Source of the DNA: Camarhynchus parvulus
Taxonomy: Eukaryota; Chordata; Aves; Passeriformes; Thraupidae
Reading direction: 5' to 3'
Assembly: GCF_901933205.1 (NCBI RefSeq)
Contig: NC_044597.1
Span: 186,001 to 250,000, forward strand
DNA length: 64,000 nt
The notes beneath the pieces were generated by a model. It saw only the letters and a list, made by a program, of their open reading frames with translations, did not search any database and was not told the origin of the DNA. Positions 1-13,357 of this stretch are shown in pieces (position 1 is the stretch's first letter; each line of letters begins with the position of its first letter). Made by a program: the position numbers and the translations under genes.

Positions 1-3000
1 ATAAATCCTCATGACAGACCTAAGAAGAGAACACATGTTTCCTGGGCTGTGGCAAGGTCTCCAGGATGCTGTGCTCCCCAAAGGGGTGTCTATTAAGCAA
101 GATGGAAATTTCCTGTGTCTTGCTTCTGCCCTCCCAGCTGTGGGCAAAAAGGCACTCCCACCTTCCCTCCCAACCCAAAAAGTGGCTCCAGCCACCAGCA
201 AGTGTATGAGGTCAGTCCAGCTGATGCTCATATGGAGTTTTAATTCAGTCCTGGTTAAAGCAGCAGCTTTGTGACCCTCTGTGTTTTCTCTGGAGGAAGC
301 TGAGGCAGTGCATGTTGGGTTCACTTAGCAGAGACATGGCTTGAAATCTGCAGTGCCTTTACTCAGGAACATCACTCCATAAATCCACTACCCTCAGCAT
401 GAGTCTCTTGTATCAACTGTGCAAGAGCCATTAGCCTCCAGATGAAGCCTCTGTAGTCCTTTAGCTCTGCCAGAGAGGCACAAGTTGATGCCATCAGAGT
501 CAGGGACTCAAGGGAGACTGAGGCCAAACAATGACAGAGTAGAGAGCCAGCTTTGCCTTGTTGGAGACTTTGCCTGACAGTTTCACTGTTTGAAAGGGAA
601 ATGTTTCCCTCTTTCTGTGTCTTCCAGCTGCTTTGCTGCTGAGGCTGCTGAAGATGTTTTAGTGTGGAATTCCTCAGACTCCCTGCCCTGCCCTGGCCCC
701 ATCCTTAAGCCTGACTGGAGCTGCCAACTTGACACTGGGGTTGCTCTCTACTCAGGTTTGCAGAGCACCTGGTACCCACCAAAAACCTGGGGCAAAGAAA
801 GCTGCTTACTTCCAAATAAATGTGACTTTGCCAAACCAGAGAAATTTTGGGATTGTGTGAGCATTTAAAGCCATCCTTGGAATAAAATGGATCTTACAGC
901 TCCATCTGTGCCAGAGAGATGGGGAACACCAGGAACATTTCTGGGCATGGGAACTTGACTGATGATACTGTTAATGTGTGAGAATGGTTCTGGTGTGGTT
1001 CAGACCTGTGCCAACAACCAGACCTGAACAGTCCCTGGCCAGTGGCAAAATGACAGAAGTAAAAGACCACAGAGGACTCAGGAACATTGCTCTGGGCTTT
1101 GCTGTCTGTGCACAGGGAGTGTCTCATTAGATCTTGCAAGTATAGATGCCTTTAAAGCAGTCATTTGGCTTCCTGAATCCAACTTAGTGTTCTTAAGTAT
1201 GAATGAGGGATTGAAAACCTCATTTAATTTTAGTCTGGAGAATATGTCTTTGTAAAACAGTGAACACAGGGAAGAACTAAACCTCAACAGCCTTGAAAAC
1301 TGCCTGATCCAGCTTTCTGTTGGAAACACCTTTGGCTTCATACTAGTTCTGCCATTAAGATGAGTTAGCCAAGCATTTCCCCATCAATCTGGCAAAATTT
1401 GTGCTCCTCTGATTTTAGAGACAGACATTTTCTCAGACTTGTTTGTTCCATGAACACAGGGTTATGGAAACTTGAGTTAAGAGAAAATCAGAACATTGCC
1501 AGCAAAGAGTATGGTTTGGCACATCCCTGAAACTGTCACTGTCAGCGTGCTGGGAAGTGGTGGAGGCACTGGCAACACTCAGAGACATAAACATGTATCT
1601 GAAATGACTGTCTCCAATCTGAAAGATGCTGCTCATCAACATGTAATTCAGGTTGTACGTGAAACACAAGTCTTGCTTCAGAGATGCCTTTGCTGCTCTC
1701 TTCCCTGCCAGAAGCTCATTGGTGGGGATGACATTTTCATAGCAATAATTTAAGGCAGGTTAATCAACAACAAAGCAAAAATATCTTTCTGAGAGATGGG
1801 TCTGCATGGCAATCTTGGCTGTAGGTCACAGGTGCCTTCAAGATAAAGGCAGCAGTTTTGTCACTCTGTCAGCCCATGGCATTCAGCTGGGAATGAGCAC
1901 AGTAAAGTGTTCTGTGCTGGGGTGCAGTCAGGGATCAGCTTTTAAATCAAATTGATAGCCTTTTTTTGAATTAATAACACCTGCCTGAACATGTCATCTC
2001 AGAGGAATGGGGCTCTCCTGCCCCAGTGACAGCCTTTGAAGACACCACCTCTGCAGCTGGATTTATTCTCCTAGCAGGGGGCTGTGAGACCAGAGGACTC
2101 AGAACCAGAATCCACAGTTGGATCTGCTTTTTCCTTCCATGTGGGCTCAATGGCTGTTTATGAATTTCAGCAGCATCAGCTGTGCCAGCTGACATGTGGT
2201 TTCAGAGAACACCACTACTTATGGTTTTTGGAATGACTCTAGAGGAAAAGGAGATGAGATCAGCCTTCCTGTGATGCTCCACTTCTTCTGAAAGGATCAA
2301 TACTGTGAGACCATGAGTTACCATTTCCATCTAACTGCATGTGGGACACTGGAAATGATGGGCAAGGCAATAAGCAAGAAAAGGAGAAGAAAAATAAACA
2401 AGGAGAAACATCTATCCCTGTGGTATCAGGCAACTGGAGTGGCCTTTCTGGAAAAGGGGCTGGAATTGCAGAGTCAGACAACTCTGGTTCTCCAGAAAGA
2501 GCCAGTTTTGTTGCCTTTGTGTGTGTTGATTTTGGAAGCTAGTACACATGGGTGTGAGGGTGGACTCAGGCGCTTGTGCATCTTCCAGGAAAACAAGGTG
2601 TGCATGAAGTGAACCCAGAGCACTGTTCCTTTTCCATGGCAGCTGCCTGACTGGTGCTGGATGCTGACTCTTTGCTCTGGCATGGCTCAAGCTGTCACAC
2701 ATGCAGAGTTAAATCCAGAGTCATCCTTTTTGGAAAGCCCCACAAGCATTCCCATCTTACAGGTTTCCAGGCAGCTGTGAGTGCTCCCCTCCAGCTTGCA
2801 TCCCCAAATGCAGGTTTAATAGGACAAGACAGATGAAGAACTAGTCAAAATGTAATTAGACTTTAATAAGCTAAGTTCTTTCTCTCAGATAATTGAAAAT
2901 CAGACTAATTGGTTGCAATGAATTCCCAGAGCAGCCATTCATGCAGCTTGATGTGTGCTCTGCCAGCTGCTATGAGGACCAGCCTGGAAGCAGAGCACTG

Positions 3001-3528
3001 CTCCCCACTGCTCTGCCATGCTCTGCAGCTCCTTAGCTCCAGAGAGGTGTTAAAGGCCTCAAACTCCTCAGGCTGAAGCCAGGGAAGTTATTGACCCATG
3101 GACACAGCAAGGCTCATCCTGCCTTATCCTGCATTATACAAACCAGAGAGTACATGGGCCACTAAATCTCACACCCCCGGCAGGACATGCCAACACTCCC
3201 ATGTGACAGGACATACCCTTGGACATCTGCAGCAAGCCAGAGGGTCACAGCTGGAAAGAACAAGAGATTTAATCTCCACTTGCCCGATCATGACCACAGT
3301 GTGCAGGCAGCTGACTGATCTCAAAGTCTGGCTGTGAGCAGTCATTGCTGAACAAGCTGCTCATCTCCACTCCTTCCTGTGCTGCTCACTCTGCTCAGCT
3401 GGGGGGTATTCCAGAAGCTCTGGTTCATGTGGTAGCTGCCCTACCACTAGGCTGCAAGTTGGAGGTGGCAGTGACTGTTCTAGATCAGCCTTGGCAATGA
3501 TGTCTGGTAGCAATCCACAGATTTAGTA
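1..3528. other. Unique sequence, no gene recognised
   Basis: No repeat family, RNA gene or conserved protein motif is visible. The open frames here are all under 100 residues, overlap on both strands and have low-complexity compositions, as expected by chance. The stretch ends at a CR1 tail. Confidence 0.6.
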
Positions 3529-3825
3529 TAGAATCACAGAATTGTTCAGGCTGGAGAGAGCTCCAAGATCGACAAGTCCAACCATTTACCAGCACCACCG
3601 TCATGTTCATCACTAAACCATGTCCTCAAGTACACCATCCACATGTTTTCTGAACACTTTCAGGCACAGTGACTCTACCACTGTCTTGGCTAACCTGTCC
3701 CAGTACTTGGCAACCGTTTCCATGGAAAAATTTTCCCTAGTCTCCAATATTTTCCCTAATTTTCCTTGGTCTGCCTGCCACAGCCTGAGCCTTCTGGCTC
3801 TGCTGGAGCTCGCTTTCACATGAAT
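3529..3825 (-). mobile_element. CR1 LINE fragment, 3' end
   Basis: The left edge reads ATAGAATCACAGAATTGTTC, the reverse complement of the avian CR1 3' tail. It is followed by the usual antisense CR1 wording (caagtccaaccattt, gactctaccac, cagcctgagccttctgg). It is 5'-truncated and has no open reading frame. The short minus-strand frame across it is only translated CR1 3' region. Confidence 0.8.
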
Positions 3826-4704
3826 GAAACTAAAGGTCTCCACCATAAATGTTGATTAGACAAAGTGAAGCACTTTCTGGCTGGGGAACGTCAAGAAATA
3901 GGTTGCTTTGCCCAGGGGCACACAATTTTTCTAGCAAGTCCCTTTGAGACTCCACATCAGTTTCGTGGAGCAAAGGCTTGGTCTCTGGTACAGATGGCAA
4001 TTCCCAATGGCCAAGAATGGTTCAGGGAAGATGCAAAGGTAGGAAAAACATCATGATGTTATTTTCATTGCAGCGCTTGCAAGATCATGCCTAGAAAAAT
4101 GCTGGACTTGCTCTGCATCCTTGGCTCAAGTTTCCCTTCTCCCTTCTCTCTTGGCAGTGTGCTGTGTGCCAGGTGGCTGCATTTCATTACTTAGTTTATA
4201 AAGTTCCTGGGGAAACAAGGAATGAGGAGATGAAAAATCTGTACAGAAATGTGATGGTCCCTGGGCTGGGCAAAGGTGCAGAAGGGGAGCACTGATCACA
4301 TTTACATTCCTATAGGTCATGGCTTTTTTTTTTTTTTTTCACACCTCTTTCTGCCTGAGCTGCATCACTAGGGATATTTCTTTTGATTTAGGGTTAAAAC
4401 AGCTTCTAGTTTTTGTGCTTCTCACATGACTGGGAAGGAAAAAGAAAGAAGGCAGCTCTGCCGTGGCAGGGAGCCCTAGATAATTCTATTTTCAAGTCAA
4501 GACCTGACATCTGATTTTTCCTTTGGGTTGCAAAGCAATTTCCAAGCACTCCCCTCCACTGATCACAATTCACAGAGGTAGAGGTGGCTCTGCCCAATCA
4601 TCCTCATGTGTTTGAGATGCTGATTTCAAAGCACTTTACTCTGGAGCCAAATTCTCCAGCATGGCTGGATGACCCACAACAAGTATTGTTTGGATCAAAA
4701 ATAG
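3826..4704. other. Unique sequence, no gene recognised
   Basis: A poly-T run of about 17 bases lies near 4325. Otherwise I see no repeat, RNA or coding signal. Confidence 0.5.
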
Positions 4705-5248
4705 TGTGGCAGCAGGACCAGGGCAGTGAGTGTTCCCTGTGCTGGGCACTGTTGAGGTCATACCTCAAGTTCTGTGTTCAGTTCTGGGCCCCTCATGGTG
4801 AGAGGGACATTGAGGGGCTGGGAAGGGAACAGAACTTGGAAGGGGCTGGAGCCCCAAGAGCAGCTGAGGGAGCTGGGGGAGGGGGTGGGGGCTCAGCCTG
4901 GAGAAAAGGAGGTTCAGGGGGGACCTTGTGGCTCTGCACAATTCCATGGTAGGAGGGTACCACCAGGTGGGGGTCAGGCTCTGCTCCCAGGGAACAACAG
5001 AACAAGAGGAAAAGGCATCCAAGGGAGGTTTAAGTAGGACATTAGGAAGAATTTCTTCATGGAAAGGGTGGTCAGGCCTTGGGAGGGGCTGCCGGGGGAG
5101 GTGATAGAGTTCCCCTTCCTGGAGGGGTCTCAGGAAGGCCTGGACATGACACTCGGGGCTCTGGGCTGGGTAACAATGTGGGGATTGGTTACAGGTTGGA
5201 CTCAGTGACTTTGGAGGTCTCTTCCAACCTGGATGATTCTGTGATCCT
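4705..5248 (+). mobile_element. CR1 LINE fragment, 3' end
   Basis: A well-preserved CR1 3' segment. In order it shows 'gtgttcagttctgggcccc', 'cagcctggagaaaaggagg', 'ggacattaggaagaatttct', 'gggctgcc', 'aggttggactcagtgac' and the tail 'ggatgattctgtgat'. The 3' end is complete and the 5' end truncated, typical of CR1 target-primed integration. It is diverged and has no intact reverse transcriptase frame. The 122-residue plus-strand frame inside it is a by-product. Confidence 0.9.
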
Positions 5249-7654
5249 CTGAAATCCAGGCTCCTTCTCCTTGGCTCAGCAAAGGCTGATGGAATGAAGA
5301 AGTTAGTAAGAATCTCATCTTCATAGGAATTTCCACAGATGCAGTTACTGCAAAAGGCTCAGGCTCTGCCTGTAGGTGCCTTATTTCAGAGTTTTGGGAT
5401 GACTAATGGCTCCAAGGTATTTACTGGATTGCCCTTTAACAGACAGAAGGCAAAAACACTTGGCACCAAGACACAAAGAAACCCAACTGCCCACTGGATG
5501 CAGTGGGCCAAAGGCCCTTTTTATAGCTCCCTCCTCATGTGAGAGGGTTGTGAGATGAAAGAATAGAAGAGCAGTGACGCCAAAGCTCAGCCTCAGCACT
5601 GCCCTCCACATTGTGATGGGAATGCTCAGCTGAGCTCCACAGTTATGGACATTTCTGGAGGAGGGGATTGTTTAGGACTGGGCTTTTGTCTGCTAAAGCT
5701 CATGACATGAACAGTTTAGAGCATCCCCAGCTTTCTGCATCCTTGCTGCCAACCTGGCAATCCCACACAAAGGGGAGCAATGCTGTGACCCAGAATAGGG
5801 AACCTGAAAAAATCCCAACCTAGTAAACTAACACTAAACATCATTTCCATGTTGCTCAGGTTATTCCCTGGTTCACAAGCAGCCCCCAGGCATCACTTCT
5901 GGCACAAGAAACAGGAACCTCTGGCTGCTGAGGAATTTGCCATGTGCACAGTTAATTTAAATGTCTCAGGCTTCCTGCCTGCAGTAGGGAAGAGGAGGGA
6001 AAGGCTTTAACTTTGTGAAAAGTATTTCTCAAACTCCCCAAGAAATAGCTTTAGAAGAATTCTCCTAGAGATTGGATCCACTAAAACCCCAGGACCATTC
6101 CTGTGCCTAGCTCGCTGTTCCTCACCCACAATTCATGGAGCTGATAACCATGGCAGGTTTGCAGAGCTCTGCCTTTGCTCCTAGTGAACCTCATTCCAGG
6201 GCTAATTCAGACACACTTCTGGGCTATTTCTCTGTTTTTCTGGGCTCATTTCAAACTCTCATCCTGTCTCTCGTCTTGTCTTGCATTTCTCACACCTCTC
6301 CTCCCAGTGCAGGGGTGTGCAAACATATTACACATCCTGGAGCAGATGAACCCCCTGTGGTCCCTTCCAACCTTGCACAATCTGTGATTTTGTGATTTTG
6401 TAATTCTGGTCTCCTTTGCCCAAACCATCAAGCAGTCCTTGTGCAGAAGTCCCCTGAATTCTGTCAGCTTCTCCCTCACTCTTCTTTTCTGGGTGTGATG
6501 AGGTACTTTTGGGAAGCACATGCAGCATGGCACAAATCTGCCACCTTCAAGTCAAAAATGCCTTGCCAAAAGCACCTTCCATGAGACCTGTTGCTCCCTT
6601 ACTCAAAGCTGTCTTCAGTACAGCTCAGCTCACTGCTGAGATCATTTGATCTGGGAAATCTCACTCCCACTTTGAATTTGGATGACAATGCAGAGATGGT
6701 GGGAGGATGTGGCATTGGTTTCCTGCTGATGGATTATTTTGGAGCTTGGGAAATAAACAGAAAGAGACAAAACATTAAATTCTCATGATAAAACTTGGCT
6801 TGCTTTGCCATAGTTCAGCTGCCACATGGTGCTGCCATTTCTCAGGCTTTTTCTCCCTTCTTTTAGTCCCCATTCATTGCACTATGACAAGGAAATAACT
6901 TTCTATTACAGAATTGGCCCTTGTCACTTTGTTTATGTCAAAATGCTCTTCTTCCCCTAACCTCATGGTTTTTTCCCATTTTCCTTCAAATTTGCTCCCT
7001 TTGTCCCTGGGACAATCTTCCTGTGAATCCAGACAACTTCAAGGAGATTATTCCACTTAAAAATATCCCAGAGGAACTAATTCTAAGCCTTTTTTGTCAT
7101 AGACTGTTTTGTGTGGGTCTCCTGCAAGTTATTCCAAACTCAACAGAATAAAATCACCTGTCTCGTTCCCTGAGGAATAATTTCAGCTGGGTAATAATTG
7201 CCTGGGAAATGACTATGGAAGGCGCCAAAGGCCTCCAACAGAACAGCCTTCAGTTCTGTGCTATTAATGCTCCTCCTGAAATGTGTCAAAACTCCACCAG
7301 CCCTTGCTGTGTCTGCTCTGGGGATGCTGCCTCGTGACCAGGAAAATGTGAAGGTGGTGCAGAACGAGTATGCAGGGCAGGACTGGAGGGAAACATCTCC
7401 CAAAGGCCAGGGAGCTCTGGCAGAGCTGCTGGGCTCACACAGGGAGCTCTTTGCGCTGTGCTGGGGTGGAAGTGGCCCTCAGCACCTCAGGCTGTGTCTG
7501 CAGAACCCGCCAGGCTCTGAGTGTGCCGCAGTCCCCGGGGCAAAGACCCCCTCACCTGCATCATTCCCTGCACTGACTGTGGGCTCAGCCAGCTGGAATC
7601 CCAGAGTTATCCACTGGAGTGATCCTTCTGAACTGAGCAATGCTGAGATGAGCT
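5249..7654. other. Mostly unique sequence, no gene recognised
   Basis: Apart from a short CR1 tail at 6341-6405 I see no repeat, RNA gene or exon. Open frames are short and without motifs. Confidence 0.5.
6341..6405 (+). mobile_element. Short CR1 tail remnant
   Basis: The words 'ccctgtggtcccttccaacc' followed by repeated 'ctgtgattttgtgatttt' match the last few dozen bases of a CR1 3' end. It is too short to assign a subfamily. Confidence 0.5.
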
Positions 7655-8147
7655 GAATGCTGCAGTCAGTTCTGGGCACCTTGTGACAATACAGACATTG
7701 ACGGGGTGGAGTGTGTCTGGGGAAGGGAACTGAGCTGGGGAAGGGTCTGGAGCCACAGGAGCGGCTGAGGGAGCTGGGGGATCTCAGCCAGGAGAAAAGG
7801 AGGCTCAGAGGGTCCTTCTGGCTCTCCACAATTCCATGACAAGAGGGTGCAGCCGGGTGGGGATCAGGCTCTGCTCCCAGGGAATAAAGAACAGAACAAG
7901 TGGAAACAACTTCAAGTTGCACCAGGGACTTTTAGGTTGGATATTAGGGAAAATTTCTTCACCAAAAGGCTTGTCCAGCCCTGGCACAGGCTGCCCAGGG
8001 TAGTGGTGGAATCCCTGTCCTTGAAGTGTTAACAAAATATGTGGATGTGGCACTTGGGAATATGGTTTAGGGGTGGATCTGGCAGTGCTGGGTTAATGGT
8101 GGGACTCACTGGTCTTAGAGGGCCTTTCCAACCTGAATGATTCTGTG
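7655..8147 (+). mobile_element. CR1 LINE fragment, 3' end
   Basis: It shows the same order of CR1 words as the copy at 4705-5248: 'cagttctgggcacc', 'gccaggagaaaaggaggctc', 'ggttggatattagggaaaat', 'aggctgcccagggtagtgg', tail 'gaatgattctgtga'. It is diverged by small insertions and deletions, 5'-truncated and without coding capacity. Confidence 0.88.
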
Positions 8148-9310
8148 AAGCCCGACCCCACACTGGTACAGAAGGCGGGTAGTGGGTTTCCTTCTCCCAT
8201 CCCCTCTCCTGTGTCCATCAGTGAGGCAGATCAGGGAGCTAATCTGGCTGGATAGTGAGGGGTTTTTTGTCCTCATCTGTCTGGATCTTCTCCCTGCCCT
8301 GACTCACAGAGAGCATCCACTTGTTGCCAGTTCCATCACGGGGGAGACAAGTGAGAACATGGGATCCTCCTCTGGCAGTGCCCCGTGTCTCCCTGCCCAC
8401 AGCACTCAGACCATGGTCAAACCTTCAAACAAACCAACTTTCCACCACGACAGTCAGTGAGGCAGAGGAGGGGCCCTGCAGCTGCAGGTGCTGGACATGG
8501 AACAATAAAGATCTCAGAATCACAGAATTAGAGCTGAGTTGGAAGAGACCCACAAAGATCTTGGAGTCAAACTCCTGCTAGTGGCTACAGCAGTGGCTGA
8601 ACTCCAGGGTGGCTTGGGGTGCATGGGGCACCTTCATCCTGTGTCGTGTCCCATTGATGAAGCCAGTGGTCTCAGTGCAACACCGAACAGCCCTGTGCTC
8701 TGTGGGATCTGCTCCTGCTGGATGCTGCTGAACCAAAATAACTCCCTGTTTTTCCCAGCTGGTGCTGAGCTGGGATGCATTGGGAAGGCGGCTGCGACAC
8801 TGTGACAGATGGCCAAGAAAGCAAATGCTGTTTTTTATGTCACCTCCATGTTTCCTCCTCTGCTGTCTCCTGCACTGGAGGCGGTGTTCGGAGATGGGTT
8901 GTGCTGCCAGCACACACCAGAGCTGAGGAGACAGCAGAAGGTGGAGCAAGGTGCTGGCCACCTCACACACATTTCTCCCCCAGCTTTCTGATGCTTTTTG
9001 ACCTTCATCAGAGCTTCTTCTACAGAGTTTATGCCAAAGGGGGCTCAGAAGTTGGCTGCTGCTTGAGTGGAGTGTTTGCTCTTGCAGAGCTCCCTGATTG
9101 TGAGCCCTCTTCCAAACCTCCTGCAGTGGTGCTGGCCCAGGCTGGGTTTTTTTTTCCCCAAAGAGCCAGATAAGCCAGGAAAGTTTGGCCAGACGATCCT
9201 CCTGCCAGCTGGTGACCAGTCCTGGCTCTTCTTCTGTGGGCTCAATGCCAGCTGCATGTAGAGAGGACCCTGAGCAAGTCAGAGCTTTGATAAAAGTCTT
9301 TCTGAAATAA
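8148..9310. other. Unique sequence around a short CR1 tail
   Basis: No gene is recognised. Overlapping frames of up to 132 residues occur on both strands, which argues for chance GC-rich openness rather than coding. The only repeat seen is the CR1 tail at 8512-8582. Confidence 0.45.
8512..8582 (-). mobile_element. Short CR1 3' end
   Basis: 'tctcagaatcacagaatta' followed by 'gttggaagagaccc' and 'aagatcttggagtcaaactc' is the antisense CR1 3' terminus. The match fades after about 70 bases. Confidence 0.7.
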
Positions 9311-9433
9311 GGCTGGGTTGGACAGGGCCTAGAGCAACCTGATCTAGTGGAAGGTGACCCTACCCATGGCAGGGGCTGGAACTGGATGGTTTTTCAGGTC
9401 CTTTCCTATGCAAATCATCCCATGATTCCATGA
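9311..9433 (+). mobile_element. CR1 LINE fragment, 3' end
   Basis: The run 'ggctgggttggacagggcct', 'gagcaacctgatctagtgga', 'cccatggcaggggctggaac' and a tail near 'atcccatgattccatg' is the last roughly 120 bases of an avian CR1. Confidence 0.85.
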
Positions 9434-10121
9434 AACTTCTTGACGTGCTGCAGCCTCTCCTCCCCCTTTGTACTCAGGGTCTTCGTGCAAGAGACTTCTC
9501 TCCTCCTGGGGCACAAACATCATGGCAGTGTTATGGAGGGCTGGACTAGTGAGAGATGGAGCCCTGGACCCCTGACATGCAGTGAGAATTCAGCAGGGAG
9601 AGCACACTCTACAAGAGAAGGGAGCACAGGGAAGCTGGTGACTGCTGTCCCTTGGGTTGTACCTTGGAGGAAGCAGAAATAGCCTGCCCAGGGACACAGG
9701 CATGAACCCACCAGCCCATGTGGGTGGCTGCTGCCCCACGCTTGGGCTCTGTTCCCTGGCAGGAGGAGACACTTCTGCCACCATCTCAGCTGCCAGGATC
9801 CAGCTCCTTTCTCAGCCTGCCTGGTGCAGAAGGAGTGATGGACATTGCTGTTGGCACAGCCTCTATCTGCCCTGTTCTGCCATGTTGCACTTGGCAATTC
9901 TCCCCCTTCTCCCTCTGTTTTTCCAGTAGGAGAGCTCACAGTCCTCTGCCTTAGCAGCGGACAGACAGACAAGAAGGGCTGGACAGACACATGGTCTCAG
10001 AGGTTCTCCTGTCCATCCCTGCCTGTGATGAATGGAGCCTCCCTGAGTTCAAGGATCCCTGAATTCAGATCCCTGAATTCAAGGACATGGGATCACTGGT
10101 GTTTGAGGCACTTTTCCTAAG
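9434..10121. other. Unique sequence, no gene recognised
   Basis: A locally duplicated word (gatccctgaattcaagga-like) occurs at about 10050-10085. The last five bases, CTAAG (10117-10121), are the left copy of the TSD of the following LTR. Confidence 0.45.
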
Positions 10122-10864
10122 TGTCTTGGTTTGAAAAGCCAGGGGTCTGCTCAGGAAGGCAGGAGCCTCCCTTGAAATGGAAAATGTAAACTCCCTCCCT
10201 CCAAATTATTATGTAAACCCCCTCCCTCCAAATTTTGAAATTAAAAGGCTCTCAGCCAAAGATATGGGAGTAGGAATAACAGTTCTTTATTAGGGAAAAA
10301 ACCCCAAATAAAAATACAAATGCAGTAATACAAACCAACCCTGCCAGAGTCAGACCATGCCCTGCCCCCTGCGTGTCAGGGGGTGGCACAGCCCCATCCC
10401 ATGGGGGCTCAGCCCTCCTGCAGTGCCAGCTGTGCTGCTGCTGGAGCAGGGATCCTGCACAAGGGGGGAGTTTTCCTCTGCAGCTCCAGGGCTGCTGCAG
10501 ATGGGCCTGGGCTCCCTCTGGCAATGCAGGGCAGCAGAAAGCTGCTCCTCTGGGAATGCAGTGGGCAAAGGCTGCTGGGGTGTCCCAACCCTCAGATTGC
10601 ATCCAGGTAGGAATGCTTGGCTCCTCCCCTGGGCGGAGCATCTCCCCATGGGATGATGGAATTTGATCAGCCATGCAGGGACACTCACTGGCCAAGGACA
10701 GAAGAGATCTCCTGGAGGGAGAATGGGTTGTGGAAGAGATAAAGAAAACTGCCCCATCTAATTTTAACAGGTGGCCTAATTAACAGAAGATAACTGCCCC
10801 ACTTCTAACAAGTGTTAATGGAATACACACCCCCAGCCACATCTTGCATTTCTAACCTAAGACA
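10122..10864 (-). repeat. Solo LTR, ERVL type, 5-bp TSD
   Basis: It starts on the plus strand with TGTCTTGG and ends with CCTAAGACA, so the retroviral TG...CA ends are in place. Exact 5-bp duplications flank it: CTAAG at 10117-10121 and 10865-10869. A 5-bp TSD is typical of class III (ERVL) elements. Minus-strand orientation is inferred from AATAAAG on that strand near 10285, about 160 bases from the left end. No internal retroviral sequence remains, so this is a solo LTR left by LTR-LTR recombination. It is related to the partial copy at 55353. Overlapping frames of 135-147 residues inside it are not genes. Confidence 0.88.
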
Positions 10865-12962
10865 CTAAGATAAGAGAAACTGAATTCTGAGAGGTTGGTG
10901 AAAAATCAGTGTCACACAAAGTGACACAGTTATGAACTAGTCTAATTTCCATTGTGGGCTGGGACCCCCTGTGGGTTTAGGGAGCCCCAAAGGGCTCAGC
11001 ACAGCAGCTTCCAGGTTCCCAGCCCTGAGGAGCAGAGATCACAAGTGAAGGGTGAGCAGCTCTGCTTTGGACTGGTGTGCTGGGCTGTGCTTGCTGCCTC
11101 CTTAAAACCCCGCAGGAGAAACTCAAGCCCCATTTAGAGACAGTTTGGGAGAATAAAGCAATGGAGACAGTGGTGGGCAGATAGGGAGGTGACACAGGAC
11201 AGATGTAATGACAGGAAAATTCTGTGGAGAAGCAGCACAAAGTATGGAGAGGCAGAGAGGGGCTGGTCTGCACCCACACACCCAGGTCCAGCCTGGAGCA
11301 GGAGCATTGAAATGGAAATTACTTTCTATTTACAGTTCCAACATCCTCCCTGTTCCCCCCAGGAGCCAGACTGGGACCTTCCCTGCCTGTGTTGGGTGAC
11401 TCTGTGGAGGAAGCACAAGGATGCTGGCACTCTGTGTCACAGACAGGTGTGTGGGGGGAACAGGGATGCTCTGGGGCTTTGGGAAACAGGCTCAGCTCCC
11501 TCATCCCCTCTGGACAGCAGAGACCTGGAACAGTGGGCAGTGTGCTCATGGTTAAACACACTCTGCCCTCACCACCTCCCTGGGTCACTCCAAAGTCATG
11601 CAGGGGCTCAGGAACAAGGCAAGGTGGGACACACAGGGGCTGGGCAGATTCACAGCTTCCTCCAAACGGCAGAAGAGCCCAGGAGGTATTTCAGACCTCC
11701 CTAGAAGAGCCTGATCATTATTCTGCGGCATTATTCTGCTGTGCAGGAAGGCATATGTGGGAGTGCATAAAAGCAATGCCAGCCCACGTCCGTGCTTCTT
11801 TTACCCACAGAGGCAGCACTGGCAGGAGAAAAGAACCTTGTTCCTGTGCTGTACCCACCTGGCCCCAGGGAAATGACTCTGTGCTGTAAGAGCCAGGCCC
11901 CAGCATCTGCAACAGGTGCCAGGGAGCAGGAGCTGAGGCTGAGCTGTGCCTGGAGCCAAAACCCTCCCTTGACCTGTTCAGTGGCTGTGGAGGCCTCCCA
12001 GCCTTCAGTGGGCCCTGGAGCTCAGCCTCCTGGACACAGAGCATGGAGCCATATCAGGGATCACTGTGATGTGCCCCCAGGGGATGGGTCCTTTGAGAAC
12101 AGGGGTGTGAGAACACACAGCCTGGGGACAGCACCCAGGTCTTCATCTTTCTCCACACTGTGACACACAAAGGCCTAGAAGAGGTAAATACCACTCATGC
12201 TTCACTCTTCAAGAACTAGAAAGGTGGAACTGAAAAGAGATGATGGATTAGCAGGTGTGACAGGGATACATGTCAGTATTTTTGCGTCCTTCAGTACCCT
12301 TGTTGGTTTGTGGAACCCAAGCCATTGACAGACTCCATGTGGGGTGAGAGGCCCTCACTAAGATCCCCTCAGCAGCACTTTTCAGCTGTAAAACAATCCC
12401 TGATCTTCTTTTCCTGCTGAAGGAACTTGCACAAGCAGAGCTGGGCCATCCATCTCTGCCCTGAGTACATGTGCTTCAGTAAGCAGCAGTGCCACAGGCA
12501 GTGCTGAGCCCCAAGCCCTTGAGTTAGACCCTGTCTGCCCGTTTTTATCCCTATGTGCTGCTCAGCTCTTCTTCCTCAGTGAGGAAGAAGAGGCAAATTC
12601 CACACCCGTCTGCTCACCTTGGTTGGTGCAGGGCAGGCATTTTAGGACAAGATTTCCTTGAGTAACTCTTCTCATCTGCCAAGCTCAAAATTTGCTGCCA
12701 ACAGTCATGAGCCTTCTCCTTCCTTCTTCTCCTCTGTTTTTTGGATAATTTTCTTTATTAAGATAAATGAGTGATAATATCATGTTGTGCATTAAACATT
12801 GGTCCTTGCAGTCTGTGAAACAAAGAGCATGATGGAACTCTGAGATTCCAGCTGTTGCTAGTTCATTTACATTTGGGCAAGTCAGATTTTAAAGAAATTT
12901 CTCAAACAATTCTTCCAGATTTCCTAAGGAGCCTATAACATGAAATTTTGTGAGAAAACACT
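10865..12962. other. Unique sequence, no gene recognised
   Basis: It begins with the right TSD copy CTAAG. Frames of up to 171 residues exist at 11189-11889 but overlap in two plus frames and on the minus strand. They lack domains or a convincing splice context, so I do not call them genes. An AT-richer part lies at 12740-12960. Confidence 0.45.
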
Positions 12963-13357
12963 ATCACAGAATCACACGAACATAGAATGGCTTGGGTTGG
13001 AAGGGATCTTATAGATCATCCCAACCATGGTCAGAGACACCTTCCACTATCCAACTTCCTCCAAGCCCCATCCAGCCTGGCCTTGGACACTTCCAGGGAT
13101 TCAGGGGCAGCCACAGCTTCTCTGGGCAACCTGTACCAGGGCCTCACCACTCTTATAGTAAAGAATTGCTTCCAAACAGCCAATCTAAACCTACCCTTCA
13201 GCTTAAGGCCATTTCCCCTTGTTCTGTAGCTCCAGACCCTTGTCCAAAGTCCCTCTCCAGCACTCCTGGAGCCCCTCTGGGTACAGGAAGGGGCTCTAAG
13301 GCTTCTCCAGAGCAGCCTGAATTACCCCAGTTCTCTCAGGTTGCAAGCTGTGAGCCC
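12963..13357 (-). mobile_element. CR1 LINE fragment, 3' end
   Basis: It opens with 'atcacagaatcacacgaaca' and 'gaatggcttgggttggaag', then 'ccttccactatccaacttcc', 'ccatccagcctggccttgga', 'ccacagcttctctgggcaac' and 'ccccttgttctgtagctcc'. This is one of the longest antisense CR1 copies in the window. The 152-residue plus-strand frame over it is antisense noise. Confidence 0.9.

Noticed and set aside
11189..11889. Two overlapping plus-strand frames of 171 and 166 residues
   Set aside because: Both phases open at once argues for composition rather than coding.
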